Shown here one piece after another: positions 1 to 10,112 of a stretch of DNA of 64,000 nucleotides. Each line of letters starts with the position of its first letter. The first letter of the stretch is position 1. A program made the position numbers and the translations under genes. The DNA lies in the NCBI GenBank assembly GCA_963700195.1, contig CAVOWQ010000009.1, positions 62,001-126,000 of the forward strand, read 5' to 3'. The notes under the pieces are model-generated. The model was not told where the DNA came from. It made no database searches and saw only the letters and a program-made list of their open reading frames with translations. The DNA is from AP-15 sp963700195 (GTDB lineage Bacteria; Pseudomonadota; Alphaproteobacteria; ATCC43930; CGMCC-115725).

Positions 1-97
1 CTCCCGGCGGCCCGCCCGGCGCTGTCTCCGGTGCGCTGCTGCAGGCGGCCAGCAGGAGCACAAGCCCGCCAAAAATGCCGATGGTCCTCGTCCACAT
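1..97 (-). CDS. pal: Pal, peptidoglycan-associated lipoprotein (5' end only)
   Basis: Only the first 32 codons are present; the gene runs off the left edge. Translation gives a short basic start, a hydrophobic stretch and a lipobox (LLAAC) at about residues 15-19. That is the signature of a lipoprotein cleaved by signal peptidase II and acylated on the cysteine. A purine-rich ribosome site (AAGGGGA) lies just upstream of the ATG. It sits directly downstream of tolB, the usual place for pal, whose product anchors the outer membrane to peptidoglycan and binds TolB. The OmpA-like domain is outside the window, so identity rests on the lipobox and context. Confidence 0.75.
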   Translation of the reverse strand, partial: MWTRTIGIFGGLVLLLAACSSAPETAPGGPPG

Positions 98-215
98 GTA
101 GATTCCCCTTGATCAATTTTCGAACTCAATCCCCGTCGGAGTTTTCCGGCCGTCTCGCAACGATCGCACCCCCGAGCAACATCAATCCACCACGCGACCC
201 CCCTATTCCGGCCAG

Positions 216-1553
216 TTAGCGGAGCAACGGCGACCAAGCCGGATCGGAAGCATCCCCCGAGGTCATTACCTCGCGCTGATTTGAGCCGGTCAAGTCGATC
301 GAATACAGGCGCGTCGAACCGTGCCCGCGTGAATTGGTCGGCGACTGGCGGAAGTACATCAGCACTCGGCCGTTCGGCGCCCAAGTCGGTCCCTCCACGA
401 GGAAATCCCGCGTCAGGAGGCGCTCTCCCGAGCCGTCGGGCCGCATTACCCCGATATAGAAAGATCCACCGTCGATTTTGGTGAAGGCGATCTGATCACC
501 GCGCGGCGACCAGACCGGCGTGCCGTATTTGCCCGAGCCGAAGCTGATGCGTTTGACGTCGCTGCCGTCCGAATTCATCACGTAAAGCTGCTGGGAACCG
601 CCGCGATCGGAATTGAAGACGATCTTGCTGCCGTCGGGCGAGAAGCACGGCGAGGTGTCGATTGCCTGGCTGTCGGTCAGCCGGACGGGCCGGCGGGTTC
701 GCAGATCGAGTGCAAAGAGGTTGCTGACGCCGTTCTCGGCGCGGCTGAGGATTACCCGGTTACCGTCGGGCGAAAATCGCGGCGCGAAGGTCATTCCGGG
801 AAAGTCGCCGACGACCTCCTGCTGCCCGGTATCGATGTTGAACAGATAAACGCGCGGCGCGCCGCTGCCGTAGGACAGGTAGGTAATCTCCTGCGCCGTC
901 GGCGAGAAGCGCGGCGTCAGCACCAATGCCCGGCCGTCCGTCAGGAAGCGATTGTTGGCCCCGTCCTGGTCCATGATAGCAAGGCGCTTGACCCGCTTAT
1001 CCGCCGGGCCCGATTCCGCGACGTACACGATCCGGGTATCGAAGTAGCCTTCTTCGCCGGTGATCCGCTTATAGATCTCATCGGCGATGATGTGAGCGAT
1101 GCGCCGCCAGTTCTGCTGGGTGGTCGTGTAGCCATAGCCGGTCAGCTGCTGCTCGGCGAACACGTCCCACAACCGAAACTCGACCCGCAGCCTCCCATCG
1201 CCCTGCGTCTTGACCGAGCCGGTAACCAGCGCCTGCGCATTGATCTGGCGCCAGTCGGGAAACCGGGGTTGCGAGTCGTCCAGCGAAACATTCTGGATGA
1301 AGGCGCCCGGGTCGATCGGACGAAACAGCCCGGAGCGCTCGAGATCGGCCGAGACAACGCCTGCAATGTCGCGTCCCGCCTGGGTTTCGTTGGGGGCGCC
1401 GCCGGGAAAGGCAGGGATCGCGATCGGCATCGGCTCGACCTTGCCGCTGGTAATGTCGAGGCGCAGTTCGGCGCGCACCGTTGTGCCGGAACACGGCAGC
1501 ATGATCAGCGCCGCAAAGATTGCTCCGGCCAGTATTCGGCAGCTTCTTTTCAT
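216..1553 (-). CDS. tolB: TolB, periplasmic beta-propeller of the Tol-Pal system
   Basis: TolB is the periplasmic protein that links the TolQRA inner-membrane motor to Pal during envelope constriction. The product is 445 aa. It has a signal peptide (about residues 1-28, cleavage after VRA), an N-terminal alpha/beta domain (to about 170) and a C-terminal six-bladed propeller with repeated FSPDG-type WD40-like motifs. I chose the ATG at 1553 because AGGGG precedes it at good spacing. An in-frame ATG at 1574 that overlaps the tolA stop as ATGA is also possible and would lengthen the signal peptide by seven residues. It lies between tolA and pal, as in most Proteobacteria. Confidence 0.95.
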   Translation of the reverse strand: MKRSCRILAGAIFAALIMLPCSGTTVRAELRLDITSGKVEPMPIAIPAFPGGAPNETQAGRDIAGVVSADLERSGLFRPIDPGAFIQNVSLDDSQPRFPDWRQINAQALVTGSVKTQGDGRLRVEFRLWDVFAEQQLTGYGYTTTQQNWRRIAHIIADEIYKRITGEEGYFDTRIVYVAESGPADKRVKRLAIMDQDGANNRFLTDGRALVLTPRFSPTAQEITYLSYGSGAPRVYLFNIDTGQQEVVGDFPGMTFAPRFSPDGNRVILSRAENGVSNLFALDLRTRRPVRLTDSQAIDTSPCFSPDGSKIVFNSDRGGSQQLYVMNSDGSDVKRISFGSGKYGTPVWSPRGDQIAFTKIDGGSFYIGVMRPDGSGERLLTRDFLVEGPTWAPNGRVLMYFRQSPTNSRGHGSTRLYSIDLTGSNQREVMTSGDASDPAWSPLLR

Positions 1554-1570
1554 ACTATGTCCCCTGTCTT

Positions 1571-2572
1571 TCATAAGATGTCCTTGGGGCTGAAGTCGAC
1601 GACGAGATCCTTCCAGATGGCGTATTTCTCGGCGGGCAGGTGCAGCGGCCGGCATAACGGGTTGAAGAAGGCGCGGCGGGCGCTTTCGGCCGCGGCGCGA
1701 TAAAAGGGATCGCTGTCGAGGTGACCCTGATCGACGATCGTCGCCTGCCGGACCGTGCCGTCGGGATCGACGATGACCTTGATCTCGACGACGAGATCCT
1801 TTGCATCGCGGGCGCCTGCCGGCACGTTCCAGCAGCGCGCGATCTGGTGGCGGACCATGTCCAGTTCGCTCGCGGTGAGCTGGCTTCCCAACGGAGCCTT
1901 GGGTTGCGAGGAAGCCCGTGCTGCGCTGAGCCGTGGTTTGTCCGGCGATGCGTCGGCGGTCATCGCCGCATGCACCGGCGCGAGATTCTTCAGCAACGCG
2001 TCGAATTGGCGGGGATCGTACTTCTTCTCCTCCGGCTTCTTTTCTTCCGGTTTTGGTTCGAGCTTGGCCAATTGGCGGGGAGGCTCGGGTTTTTCTCTGG
2101 GCTTGGGAACTTCGAGTTTCTCGACCGGCTTCGCCTCTGGCTTGGGCTCCGGGGACTTCAGCGCGGGTGGCGGCGGTTTGGCTTCCGGCGGCGCCGGCTC
2201 GTCGGCCGGTTGTGAAACAGCGGCGGCGGAGGGTGGGACGGGTGCTGGTTTTGGCGGCTCGGGTTTGGGTTGTGGCTTTGGCGCAGGCGCTTCGACCTCC
2301 GGCACTTCTGGTTTGGCATCCGGCTGCGGCAAGTTCGGATTGGGGTGGGTAGCTCGGGTCTCCGGCGCGATCGTCACGAGCTGAACGGCTATCGGCGTCT
2401 CATCCAGCGGCGGTGGGTCGAACAGCCTCGGCAGACCGATGATCAAGAAGCCGCCGAGCACTACGTGGAGCGCTGCCGACAAGGCAATCCCGTGAGAGCC
2501 GATGCTCGCCGGCAGCTCGTCGGGGACCTCGGCGGCTCCGGTCAGTGCCGGTTCTGCAAGCGCCAGGCTCAT
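1571..2572 (-). CDS. tolA: TolA, TonB-like cell envelope protein
   Basis: This is an inner-membrane-anchored protein that spans the periplasm in the Tol-Pal system. It is 333 aa with one membrane segment at about residues 30-48. A long Pro/Lys/Glu-rich linker follows (about 75-200) with many PKPEP-type repeats. A C-terminal TonB/TolA-like domain (about 225-333) contains the conserved RCWNVP segment and ends in DFSPKDIL. Its position between tolR and tolB fits TolA rather than a free-standing TonB. The linker is proline-rich, whereas the enterobacterial linker is a long Ala/Lys helix; this is normal in Alphaproteobacteria. Confidence 0.9.
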   Translation of the reverse strand: MSLALAEPALTGAAEVPDELPASIGSHGIALSAALHVVLGGFLIIGLPRLFDPPPLDETPIAVQLVTIAPETRATHPNPNLPQPDAKPEVPEVEAPAPKPQPKPEPPKPAPVPPSAAAVSQPADEPAPPEAKPPPPALKSPEPKPEAKPVEKLEVPKPREKPEPPRQLAKLEPKPEEKKPEEKKYDPRQFDALLKNLAPVHAAMTADASPDKPRLSAARASSQPKAPLGSQLTASELDMVRHQIARCWNVPAGARDAKDLVVEIKVIVDPDGTVRQATIVDQGHLDSDPFYRAAAESARRAFFNPLCRPLHLPAEKYAIWKDLVVDFSPKDIL

Positions 2573-2595
2573 CGGCGGAAGGGGCGCGGCCGTGC

Positions 2596-3093
2596 TCAGT
2601 GCCTGACGGTCCGCGCCGATCGGTCAGATGTCGTTCCGCCGGAGGCGGCCTTGCCGGACGCCCCTTTCGGCGATTCGGCGATCAGCGACACCTTTTGGAA
2701 GCCGGCGGTGCTGATCAGGCTCATCACTTCGACGACCCGGCCATAGTTGATCGCCCGGTCGCCGCGGACATAGAGCAGCGCGTCGGGATTGCTGCCGGTA
2801 ATCGCCTGCAGGCGCGGGACCAGCGAATCGGTCGGGACTTCGGTCTCCTGGATATAGATGCGGCCTTCACCGTTGATCGTGATGACGAGGGGTTCTTTCG
2901 GCTCGGTGATCGGCGGCGCCTGGGTCTGCGGCAGGTCGACCGGCACTCCGACCGTCAACAACGGCGCCGCCACCATGAAGACGACCAGCAGGACCAGCAT
3001 GACGTCGACCAGTGGCGTCACGTTGATTTCCGACATCGGCCGATAGCGCCCCGCCAGGCGCTGGCCGTTGCTGCTCAGACCCGGGACGCCCAT
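2596..3093 (-). CDS. tolR: TolR, ExbD/TolR-family proton-channel subunit
   Basis: TolR forms the proton-motive-force-driven motor with TolQ. The product is 165 aa: a short cytoplasmic N-terminus containing SEINVTPLVD, one membrane helix (about 31-48) and a periplasmic domain. Asp30 at the start of the helix is the expected proton-translocating aspartate of the ExbD/TolR family. The start follows the tolQ stop by two bases, so the two are probably translationally coupled. The C-terminal tail after about residue 140 is rich in Gly, Ser and Lys and looks disordered. Confidence 0.95.
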   Translation of the reverse strand: MGVPGLSSNGQRLAGRYRPMSEINVTPLVDVMLVLLVVFMVAAPLLTVGVPVDLPQTQAPPITEPKEPLVITINGEGRIYIQETEVPTDSLVPRLQAITGSNPDALLYVRGDRAINYGRVVEVMSLISTAGFQKVSLIAESPKGASGKAASGGTTSDRSARTVRH

Positions 3094-3095
3094 CG

Positions 3096-3824
<729 letters not shown>

Positions 3825-3866
3825 TGATGTCGGCCCTTTATGGCGTCTTTTGGATGATTGGTGGCG

Positions 3867-4931
3867 TCAGCATGGATTCTCCGTTTCGCATGGCAACGGC
3901 GTTAGAAGATCGAGCTGGGCCGGCATGCCGGCCGGCACCGGCAGGTCGAGATGCCGGAACGCGTTCCGCGTCAGCATGCGGCCGCGCGGCGTTCGTTGCA
4001 CGAAGCCTTCCTGCAGCAGGTACGGCTCGATGACTTCTTCGACGACGTCGCGCTCGTCGCCGAGCGCCGCTGCGATCGTCTCGACCCCGACCGGACCGCC
4101 CGCATAGTTTTCGGCAATGCAGCGCAGGTAGCGCCGGTCCATGCCGTCGAGACCGCGCGCATCGACATCGAGCCGCAACAGCGCCGCGTCGGCGGCAACG
4201 GCGTCGACGCTCGTCAGACCGGTGACCGCGGCAAAGTCGCGGATGCGGCGCAGCAGGCGTATCGCGACACGCGGGGTGCCCCGCGACCGCCGCGCTATCT
4301 CGGCGGCGCCGTCGGGCAGCAGCTCGATGCCGAGCACCCGCGCCGCTCGGCTGACGATCGTCCCGAGCTCCGCCGGCTCATAGAAGACGAGACGCAACGG
4401 AATGCCGAAACGCTCCCGCAGCGGCCGGGTGATCAGACCCGAACGCGTGGTCGCGCCAATCAAGGTGAAGGGCGCGAGACGGTAGCGAATCGATCGCGCT
4501 CCGGGCCCTTGACCGATGATCAGATCGATCTGGTAGTCCTCCATCGCCGGGTAGAGGTACTCCTCGGCCGCCGGCGGCAGACGGTGGATCTCGTCGATGA
4601 ACAGCACCTCGCGCGGGGCGAGCTTGCTGAGCATCGCGACAAGATCGGCGGCGCGCTGAATTACCGGGCCCGCGGTGGCATGGAAGTCGACGCCCATTTC
4701 GCGGGCGACGATCTGTGCGAGCGTCGTCTTGCCGAGCCCGGGCGGACCGAAGAACAGGATATGGTCGAGCGCCTCGCCGCGGGTCTTCGCCGCTTCGATA
4801 AAGACGCGCAGATTGTCGCGCAGCTGATGCTGGCCGATGAATTCATCGAGGGTGGCCGGCCGGACCGAGCTTTCGGCTGTGTCTTGCTCGGCCTGCTGCG
4901 GGGCGACGACACGCGGCGCGGCGTCGTTCAT
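3867..4931 (-). CDS. ruvB: RuvB, Holliday junction branch-migration ATPase
   Basis: RuvB is the AAA+ motor that drives branch migration with RuvA during recombinational repair. It is 354 aa, the usual length. Near the N-terminus is the RPATLDEFIGQ segment, then Walker A GPPGLGKTT (about 64-72), Walker B with DEIHRL, the GATTR sensor region and a C-terminal winged helix with RTPRGR. The ATG overlaps the ruvA stop as ATGA, so the two are coupled. Intact in one frame. Confidence 0.97.
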   Translation of the reverse strand: MNDAAPRVVAPQQAEQDTAESSVRPATLDEFIGQHQLRDNLRVFIEAAKTRGEALDHILFFGPPGLGKTTLAQIVAREMGVDFHATAGPVIQRAADLVAMLSKLAPREVLFIDEIHRLPPAAEEYLYPAMEDYQIDLIIGQGPGARSIRYRLAPFTLIGATTRSGLITRPLRERFGIPLRLVFYEPAELGTIVSRAARVLGIELLPDGAAEIARRSRGTPRVAIRLLRRIRDFAAVTGLTSVDAVAADAALLRLDVDARGLDGMDRRYLRCIAENYAGGPVGVETIAAALGDERDVVEEVIEPYLLQEGFVQRTPRGRMLTRNAFRHLDLPVPAGMPAQLDLLTPLPCETENPC

Positions 4932-5543
4932 CGCGCCAGCTCCTCCAGGCCCGCTTTGATCAGCACATCGGCGCCCGCCTCGCTGCCGAGCCGACGGGCC
5001 GCCGCGGCGATTGCGCCCAGCGCCTCGCTGCGGCCGACCCCGAGGTTCTCCAGCGCCGCGATTGCATCGGCGGTCGCTCCCTGGCCGTTTGCCGGCCTCA
5101 TCCAGGAGCGCCACCGACGGCGCCGATACCGGGGCTGCGACGTTGCCGATCTTGTCCCGCAATTCATTGACGATACGGGCGGCGAGCCGCGGCCCAACCC
5201 CCTCGGCTTGCGCCAGGGCCGGCTTGTCCTGAGCCAAAATCGCGAGCCCGAGCTTCTCCGGCGGCACGGCCGAGAGGAGCGAGAGGGCCAGTCGTGCGCC
5301 GACGCCCTGCACCGTCGTCAGCAGGCGAAACCAATCGCGTTCGGCGGCGTCGATGAACCCGTACAGGTGGATGTGGTCCTCCCGGACATGCGTCTCGATC
5401 AGCAGACGCGCCGGCGAACCCGGCGGCGGCAGCCGGCCGATCGTCCGCGTCGAGCAGAAGGCCAGATAGCCGACGCCGCCCACATCGATGACCGCTGCGT
5501 CCGGTTCGATCTGCTCGACGACGCCGGCGAGCTTGGCGATCAT
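4928..5543 (-). CDS. ruvA: RuvA, Holliday junction DNA-binding subunit (frame change inside)
   Basis: RuvA is the tetrameric protein that holds the four-way junction and loads RuvB. The first ~150 residues (OB-fold, then helix-hairpin-helix motifs containing VQGVGARLA and AEGVGPRLA) read in one frame from the ATG that overlaps the ruvC stop. Near 5085-5100, just after the ALLDEAGKR segment, the conserved C-terminal domain III (ATADAIAALENLG onward) continues in another frame. Joined, the product is about 204 aa, the normal length. The shift is probably a one-base indel in the source sequence, because both halves are well conserved and ruvB and ruvC are intact. Confidence 0.9.
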
Positions 5544-6034
5544 GCTTGCGCGTCCAAGAGCCGCCGGGTTACGGCGTGATGCGCGTGGCAGATCGCCACG
5601 GCGAGCGCATCGGCGGCATCGGGCTCGCCGCCGTCGCAGCCGGGCAACAGCCGACGCACCATCAATTGCACCTGCGACTTCTCGGCGTGGCCAGCGCCGA
5701 CCACCGCCTTTTTGATGAAGTTGGCCGAATATTCGGCGACCGGCAGCCCGCATTCGGCCGGGGCGAGCAGCACCACCCCGCGAGCTACGCCGAGCCGCAA
5801 GGTCGAAGACGGGTTGCGGTTGACAAAGGTCTCTTCGACCGCCGCTTCGTCGGGACGAAAGCGCTCGACGACGGCGGTGATCTGCCGGAACAACGAGACG
5901 AGCCGCGCCGCCAACGGCTGATCGGTGGCGGCGTGGATGACGCCGTCGGCAACGTGGACCAAGCGATTGCCGGCCACATCGATAACCCCCCATCCGGTAT
6001 GCCGCAGCCCTGGATCGAGCCCCAAAACCCGCAT
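5540..6034 (-). CDS. ruvC: RuvC, Holliday junction resolvase
   Basis: RuvC is the endonuclease that resolves Holliday junctions. The 164-residue product starts with MRVLGLDPGLRHTGWG, which carries the first catalytic aspartate (Asp7). It also contains the VEETF glutamate and the C-terminal DAADALAVAICH segment that supplies the remaining acidic residues. It is first in the ruvCAB order and overlaps ruvA by four bases (ATGA). yebC lies directly upstream, another common neighbour of ruvC. Confidence 0.96.
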   Translation of the reverse strand: MRVLGLDPGLRHTGWGVIDVAGNRLVHVADGVIHAATDQPLAARLVSLFRQITAVVERFRPDEAAVEETFVNRNPSSTLRLGVARGVVLLAPAECGLPVAEYSANFIKKAVVGAGHAEKSQVQLMVRRLLPGCDGGEPDAADALAVAICHAHHAVTRRLLDAQA

Positions 6035-6056
6035 CTGGGGTTCCGTGCCGGCGCGA

Positions 6057-6806
6057 TCAGGCGCCGAGGCGCGCCATCACGTCTTCGGCCACTTCGAAAT
6101 TGGCGTAGACGTTCTGGACATCGTCGCTGTCCTCGAGCGTCTCGAGCAGCTTGAAGAGGCTCGTCGCCGTTTCCTCGTCGATTTCCGAAGCGGTTCTCGG
6201 ACGCCAGACGAGGCGCGCCGAACCGGCGGACCGAATCGGTTCTCGAGCGCATCGCGCACCGCATTCAGATCCTCCGGCGCGCAGGTCACCAAATGCTGCT
6301 CGGCATCGCTCTCGATGTCCCTTGCCCCCGCTTCGATCGCGGCTTCGAACATGTCATCGGCGCTGGCCGTGGCCGGGGGATACGAGATCTCGCCGACCCG
6401 ATCGAACATAAAGCTGACGCTGTTGGTTTCCCCCAAGGCTCCCCCTGATTTGGTAAAAGCGGCGCGCACCTCGCTCGCCGTACGGTTGCGATTGTCGGTC
6501 AGCGCCTCGACGATGACCGCGACCCCACCCGGTCCATAACCCTCGTATCGCACTTCCTCGTAGGCGTCGTCGGCGCCGCCCCCCGAGCCGCGCTTGATGG
6601 CCCGATCCACCGTATCCTTCGGCATATTGGCCTGGCGGGCGGCGAGAACGGCCGCGCGCAGCCGCGGGTTGGCGGCCGGATCGGGCAAGACCGGTGCGAG
6701 CGGCGGTCGTGAGTTCCCGGATGATCTTGGTGAAGACCTTGGCGCGCTTTTTGTCCTGCGCGCCCTTCCGGTACATGATGTTCTTGAATTGCGAATGGCC
6801 AGCCAT
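6057..6806 (-). CDS. yebC: YebC/TACO1-family protein (two frame changes)
   Basis: This family was long annotated as a transcription regulator; some members act in translation. The start MAGHSQFKNIMYRKG is the family signature. The frame changes near 6690-6700 (after the ELTTAAR segment) and the middle domain (ANMPKDTVDRAIKRG, YEGYGPGGVAVI) follows. It changes again near 6205-6225, after which the C-terminal region (DSDDVQNVYANFEV) ends at a TGA. Joined, the product is about 249 aa, the usual size. All three segments are strongly conserved, so this is one gene interrupted by indels, probably sequence errors. It sits upstream of ruvC, as in many Proteobacteria. Confidence 0.9.
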
Positions 6807-6951
6807 CGATCTCTGCGCCGCTCTCCGTCGGCATCAGCGCCGGAAATGCTCGGCCCGGCGTGGCTAACAATCCAATATGGCAGCATTGGGGCGCCTCGGA
6901 TTGCCGCAAAATATAGCGTACGTTTGTGCTGAAGCGATTGCAGAGGGAGAG

Positions 6952-7149
6952 ATGCAGCAGGGTAGAGGGGGCATGGGAAGCCATAAGCACGGGGTTTCCG
7001 GCCATGCCACACAAAGTCCGCGGCTGCGGCTGAGCAAGAAGCTCGCCGCCGAACGGGGCGAGTATGACGCCGCCTCACCCAGACCGCGTAAGCGCCTCGA
7101 ATTCGGGACGGTGCAAGAGGCGCTGAAAAGCGAACGCAAGCCACGCTAG
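6952..7149 (+). CDS. small basic hypothetical protein
   Basis: This is a possible 65-residue protein, rich in Lys, Arg and His, with no signal peptide or membrane segment and no family I recognise. The ATG at 6952 has a reasonable ribosome site (GAGGGAGAG). A later ATG at 6973 has a poorer one. It lies in the divergent gap between yebC and the next plus-strand gene. The opposite strand is also open here, so coding status is uncertain. Confidence 0.35.
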   Translation: MQQGRGGMGSHKHGVSGHATQSPRLRLSKKLAAERGEYDAASPRPRKRLEFGTVQEALKSERKPR

Positions 7150-7266
7150 TCCCAGACCCCGCCAAAGAAAACCCGTCGGGTGGATGCAGCGGTCGGCGCT
7201 CGGCTGTGTTGATCATGGAGGCGGGACGGCCTGTTGCCGGACCCGATATGAAAAGGAATATCGCCC

Positions 7267-7587
7267 ATGTATCTCGCCCGGTTTTGCTATGACGTGCTGC
7301 CGGTCAACCGCCACCGCGCAATCGACTTCATCCGCCGCGAGGTCGAGGCGGCCCGCGCCAACCGCCTCAATGCCCGGATGCTGGTGCCGCTGACACGCGG
7401 TCACGGAGAGGGAGCCGCCTTGCAATTCGAAGTCGAGCTGACGAATCTCGACCAGCTCGACCAGTTCCGCAACCGCGGGGTCGGTTCGACCCAAGAGACC
7501 GGCGACTGGATGCACGCCTTCAGCGAAATCCTGACCTCGCCGCCCTGCGTCGAGATTCTGCGCATCGAGGACGCGAAGGTCGCCTGA
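7267..7587 (+). CDS. hypothetical protein, possible ferredoxin-fold barrel
   Basis: The product is 106 aa, soluble, without signal peptide. A ribosome site (AAGGAA) lies about eight bases before the ATG. The pattern of a beta strand (YLARFCYDV), a helix (RHRAIDFIRREVEAARA), further strands and an acidic C-terminus (VEILRIEDA) resembles the small dimeric alpha/beta-barrel folds seen in NIPSNAP, EthD and similar proteins. That is an inference from composition, not a recognised motif. It converges on the LLM oxidoreductase gene. Confidence 0.7.
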   Translation: MYLARFCYDVLPVNRHRAIDFIRREVEAARANRLNARMLVPLTRGHGEGAALQFEVELTNLDQLDQFRNRGVGSTQETGDWMHAFSEILTSPPCVEILRIEDAKVA

Positions 7588-7593
7588 CCGACG

Positions 7594-8642
7594 TCACCAG
7601 CGGGTGTCGAAGCCTTCGAAGTGGTGCGGAATGCGGCGGATGTCGGATAGCAGCTCGCGCTGCAGCCCGGCGGGGGTGCCGGGCGGAAAGTTCAGCTCGA
7701 TGGCGTCGGCGAGACCGCCGTAGCGCGCCTCGATCGCCGAGGCGATCTCGTCATAGGTGCCGCAGGCGGCGAAGATGCGTACGACATCGTCGGTGATCTC
7801 GGCCGGCATGTCGTTCCACCGGCCGGCGACCGACATCGCGTGCAATTTCGCCCCGACCTCCTCCAGACCGTGCAAGGCGAGGATCGGCGCATAGGTGCGG
7901 GTCGAGGCATAAAGAGCGATGCGTCGTGCGCGCCCATTCCATGCCTTCGGCGACGGTTTTCGCATCGCCCCCGGTCACCACGAACCCGCCGCCAAAGACA
8001 TCGAAATTGGCCCGGCTGGCGCCCGCTGCGCTGCATCCCCTCAGCGATGCGCGGCAGCGCCACTTCTTCGAGATAGCGGCGCGAGCACAGCGGATGCAGC
8101 CGCACCCCGTCGCACACTTCGCCGGCGACCCGCAGCATCGCCTCGCCGACCGCGGCGATCGTGATCGGCACCATCGGCAGCCCGGTCGGCTCCGGCGAGA
8201 AATCCGGGGTCATCAGGGTGAGCTGGTAATGCTCGCCCCGGTAATCGAGCTTGCCGCCGGTCTCCCAACAACGCCACACCGCACGCAACGCCCGGACGTA
8301 GTCGCGCAACCGCGGTGCGGGCGCGCTCCACGGGATGCCGAAGCGGCGCTCGTTGTGGCCTTTGACCTGGCTGCCGAGACCCAGCACGAAGCGCCCGTTG
8401 GAGTTGGCGTGCAGGTCCCAGGCCTGGCTCGCCATCACCGTCGGACTGCGCGGGAACGCGACGGCGATCGACGGCGTCAGCTCGATGCGCTCGGTCGCGA
8501 GCGCGGCAAGGGCGAGCGGCGTAAAGACGTCGTGCCCGAGCTCGACGGTCATCAACGCGTCGAACCCCACGGCCTCCGCCGCCGCGCCGAAAGGCGCCGC
8601 CTCGCGCCAATGCCTCATCGGCAGCATTGTGTAGACGCGCAT
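7594..8642 (-). CDS. LLM-class flavin/F420-dependent oxidoreductase (frame changes)
   Basis: This belongs to the bacterial luciferase-like monooxygenase family: TIM-barrel enzymes that use FMN or F420. The N-terminal two thirds read in one frame and contain family features (FDALMTVELGHDVFTPLALAA, PRSPTVMASQAWDL, GRFVLGLGSQVKGHNERRF). The frame changes near 8005-8020, before NFDVFGGGFVVTGG, and again near 7920, before the C-terminal helices (ALYASTRTYAPIL to HHFEGFDTRW). Joined, it is about 349 aa, typical of the family. The substrate cannot be told. The ATG at 8642 opens divergently from the hydrolase gene. Confidence 0.82.
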
Positions 8643-8718
8643 TGCGGTTCACTCCCTTCTTGGCCGCGGACGCCGTATCATCGCCGCTGAAGACCAGCGG
8701 GCGAAACAGGAAGTGTGG

Positions 8719-9738
8719 ATGACCTTACCCGATTACCAAATCTTCGAGCTTGGGGACGTACCGCTGCAATCCGGGCTGACATTGCGCAATGCGGAGCTCG
8801 CCTACAAGACGTACGGCCGGCTCGATGCCGCGCGCAGCAATGTGATCGTCTACCCGACTTCCTACGGCGCCCAACACTACGACACGGAGTGGCTGATCCG
8901 CCCCGGCCGCGCGCTCGACCCGGAGCGTTATTTCATCGTCATCCCGAACATGTTCGGGAATGGCCTGTCTTCGTCGCCGAGCAATGTCGGTCCGCCACAC
9001 GACCGCGGCCGCTTCCCGGGGGTGACGGTCGCCGACAACGTCCGGATCCAGCACCGCCTGCTCACCGAGCAGCTGGGCATCGAGCGCATCGCCCTGGTCT
9101 ATGGCTGGTCGATGGGCGGCCAGCAGGCCTATCACTGGGCGGCGCTGTATCCCGAAATGGTGGAGCGGATCGCCGTCGTCTGCGGCAGCGCGCGAACGGC
9201 GCCGCACAATTTGGTTTTCCTCGAGGGCATCAAATACGCGCTGATGGCCGACCCGGCTTGGCGCGACGGCTATTTCGCCGAGCCGCCGGTGCGCGGATTG
9301 CGGGCGATGGGCCGGATCTATGCCGGCTGGGCATTGAGCCAAGCCTTCTACCGCGAAGAGCTCTGGCGCACGATCGGCTTCTCTTCGCTCGAGGATTTTC
9401 TGATCGCCGGCTGGGAAGCCAATTATCTGCGCCGCGACGCGAACAATCTGCTGGCGATGATCTGGACCTGGCAGCACGCCGACATCAGCGCGAACGAGCT
9501 CTACGGCGGCGATCTCGCCAAGGCGCTCGGCGCTATCGCGGCCGATGCGCTGATCATGCCCAGCACAACCGACCTCTATTTCACGGTCGCCGACAACGAG
9601 CGCGAGGTTGCGCAGATGCGCCGCGCCGAGCTGCGCCCGATCCCGTCGATCTGGGGCCACCGCGCCGGCAACCCGACCCAGAACCCCGAGGATGACGACT
9701 TTATCGACCGCGCCGTCAAGGAGCTGCTGGGGCGGTAA
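8719..9738 (+). CDS. alpha/beta hydrolase of the MetX-like (homoserine O-acetyltransferase) superfamily
   Basis: The product is 339 aa. Its N-terminus (LRNAELAYKTYGRL) and overall layout match proteins related to homoserine acetyltransferase. The nucleophile elbow is GWSMGG, which carries the catalytic serine. An acid is present in MPSTTDLYF and a histidine near the C-terminus in SIWGHRAGNP. I chose the ATG at 8719 because AGGAAG precedes it at five to seven bases; a GTG six bases upstream is the alternative. True MetX enzymes are usually longer and sit with methionine genes, so acyl transfer to homoserine is not established. Confidence 0.85.
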   Translation: MTLPDYQIFELGDVPLQSGLTLRNAELAYKTYGRLDAARSNVIVYPTSYGAQHYDTEWLIRPGRALDPERYFIVIPNMFGNGLSSSPSNVGPPHDRGRFPGVTVADNVRIQHRLLTEQLGIERIALVYGWSMGGQQAYHWAALYPEMVERIAVVCGSARTAPHNLVFLEGIKYALMADPAWRDGYFAEPPVRGLRAMGRIYAGWALSQAFYREELWRTIGFSSLEDFLIAGWEANYLRRDANNLLAMIWTWQHADISANELYGGDLAKALGAIAADALIMPSTTDLYFTVADNEREVAQMRRAELRPIPSIWGHRAGNPTQNPEDDDFIDRAVKELLGR

Positions 9739-9774
9739 AGTTCGGTTGACCGAAATTGCAGGAGGAAATGGCTC

Positions 9775-10101
9775 ATGAGTGCAGCTCTTCTAGTGGTGCG
9801 CGCCGAGGTGCCCGATCCGGCTGACCGGGGGCCGTTCGATCATTGGTACGCGACCGATCACCTGCCTTGGGCGATCCGGGTTTTCGGAGCGCGACGCGGC
9901 TGGCGGTGCTGGAGCCGCACCGAACCGGCTGTCCATTATGCCTTCTACGAATTCGCCGATGTCGCTGAGGCGCAAGCGGCGACCGACTCGGACAAGATCG
10001 CGCCGCTGGTCGCCGATTTCGATCGGGTCTGGGGCGACCGGGCGCCGCGGCGCCGCGAGATCCTGGAAATCGTCCAAGAGATGGAGCCCGCGACGCCTTA
10101 G
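9775..10101 (+). CDS. hypothetical protein, possible EthD-like dimeric barrel
   Basis: The product is 108 aa, acidic and soluble. A strong ribosome site (AGGAGGAAAT) precedes the ATG. Motifs such as DHWYATDHLPWA and HYAFYEFAD, with regularly spaced aromatics, recall EthD and related ferredoxin-like barrels. I have not matched it to a named family. It follows the MetX-like hydrolase by 36 bases on the same strand and is probably co-transcribed. Confidence 0.75.
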   Translation: MSAALLVVRAEVPDPADRGPFDHWYATDHLPWAIRVFGARRGWRCWSRTEPAVHYAFYEFADVAEAQAATDSDKIAPLVADFDRVWGDRAPRRREILEIVQEMEPATP

Positions 10102-10112
10102 AGCAGATGCGA

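Noticed and set aside
3951..5579. A 542-codon open frame on the plus strand
   Set aside because: It is antisense to ruvB and ruvA and has no domain or ribosome site.
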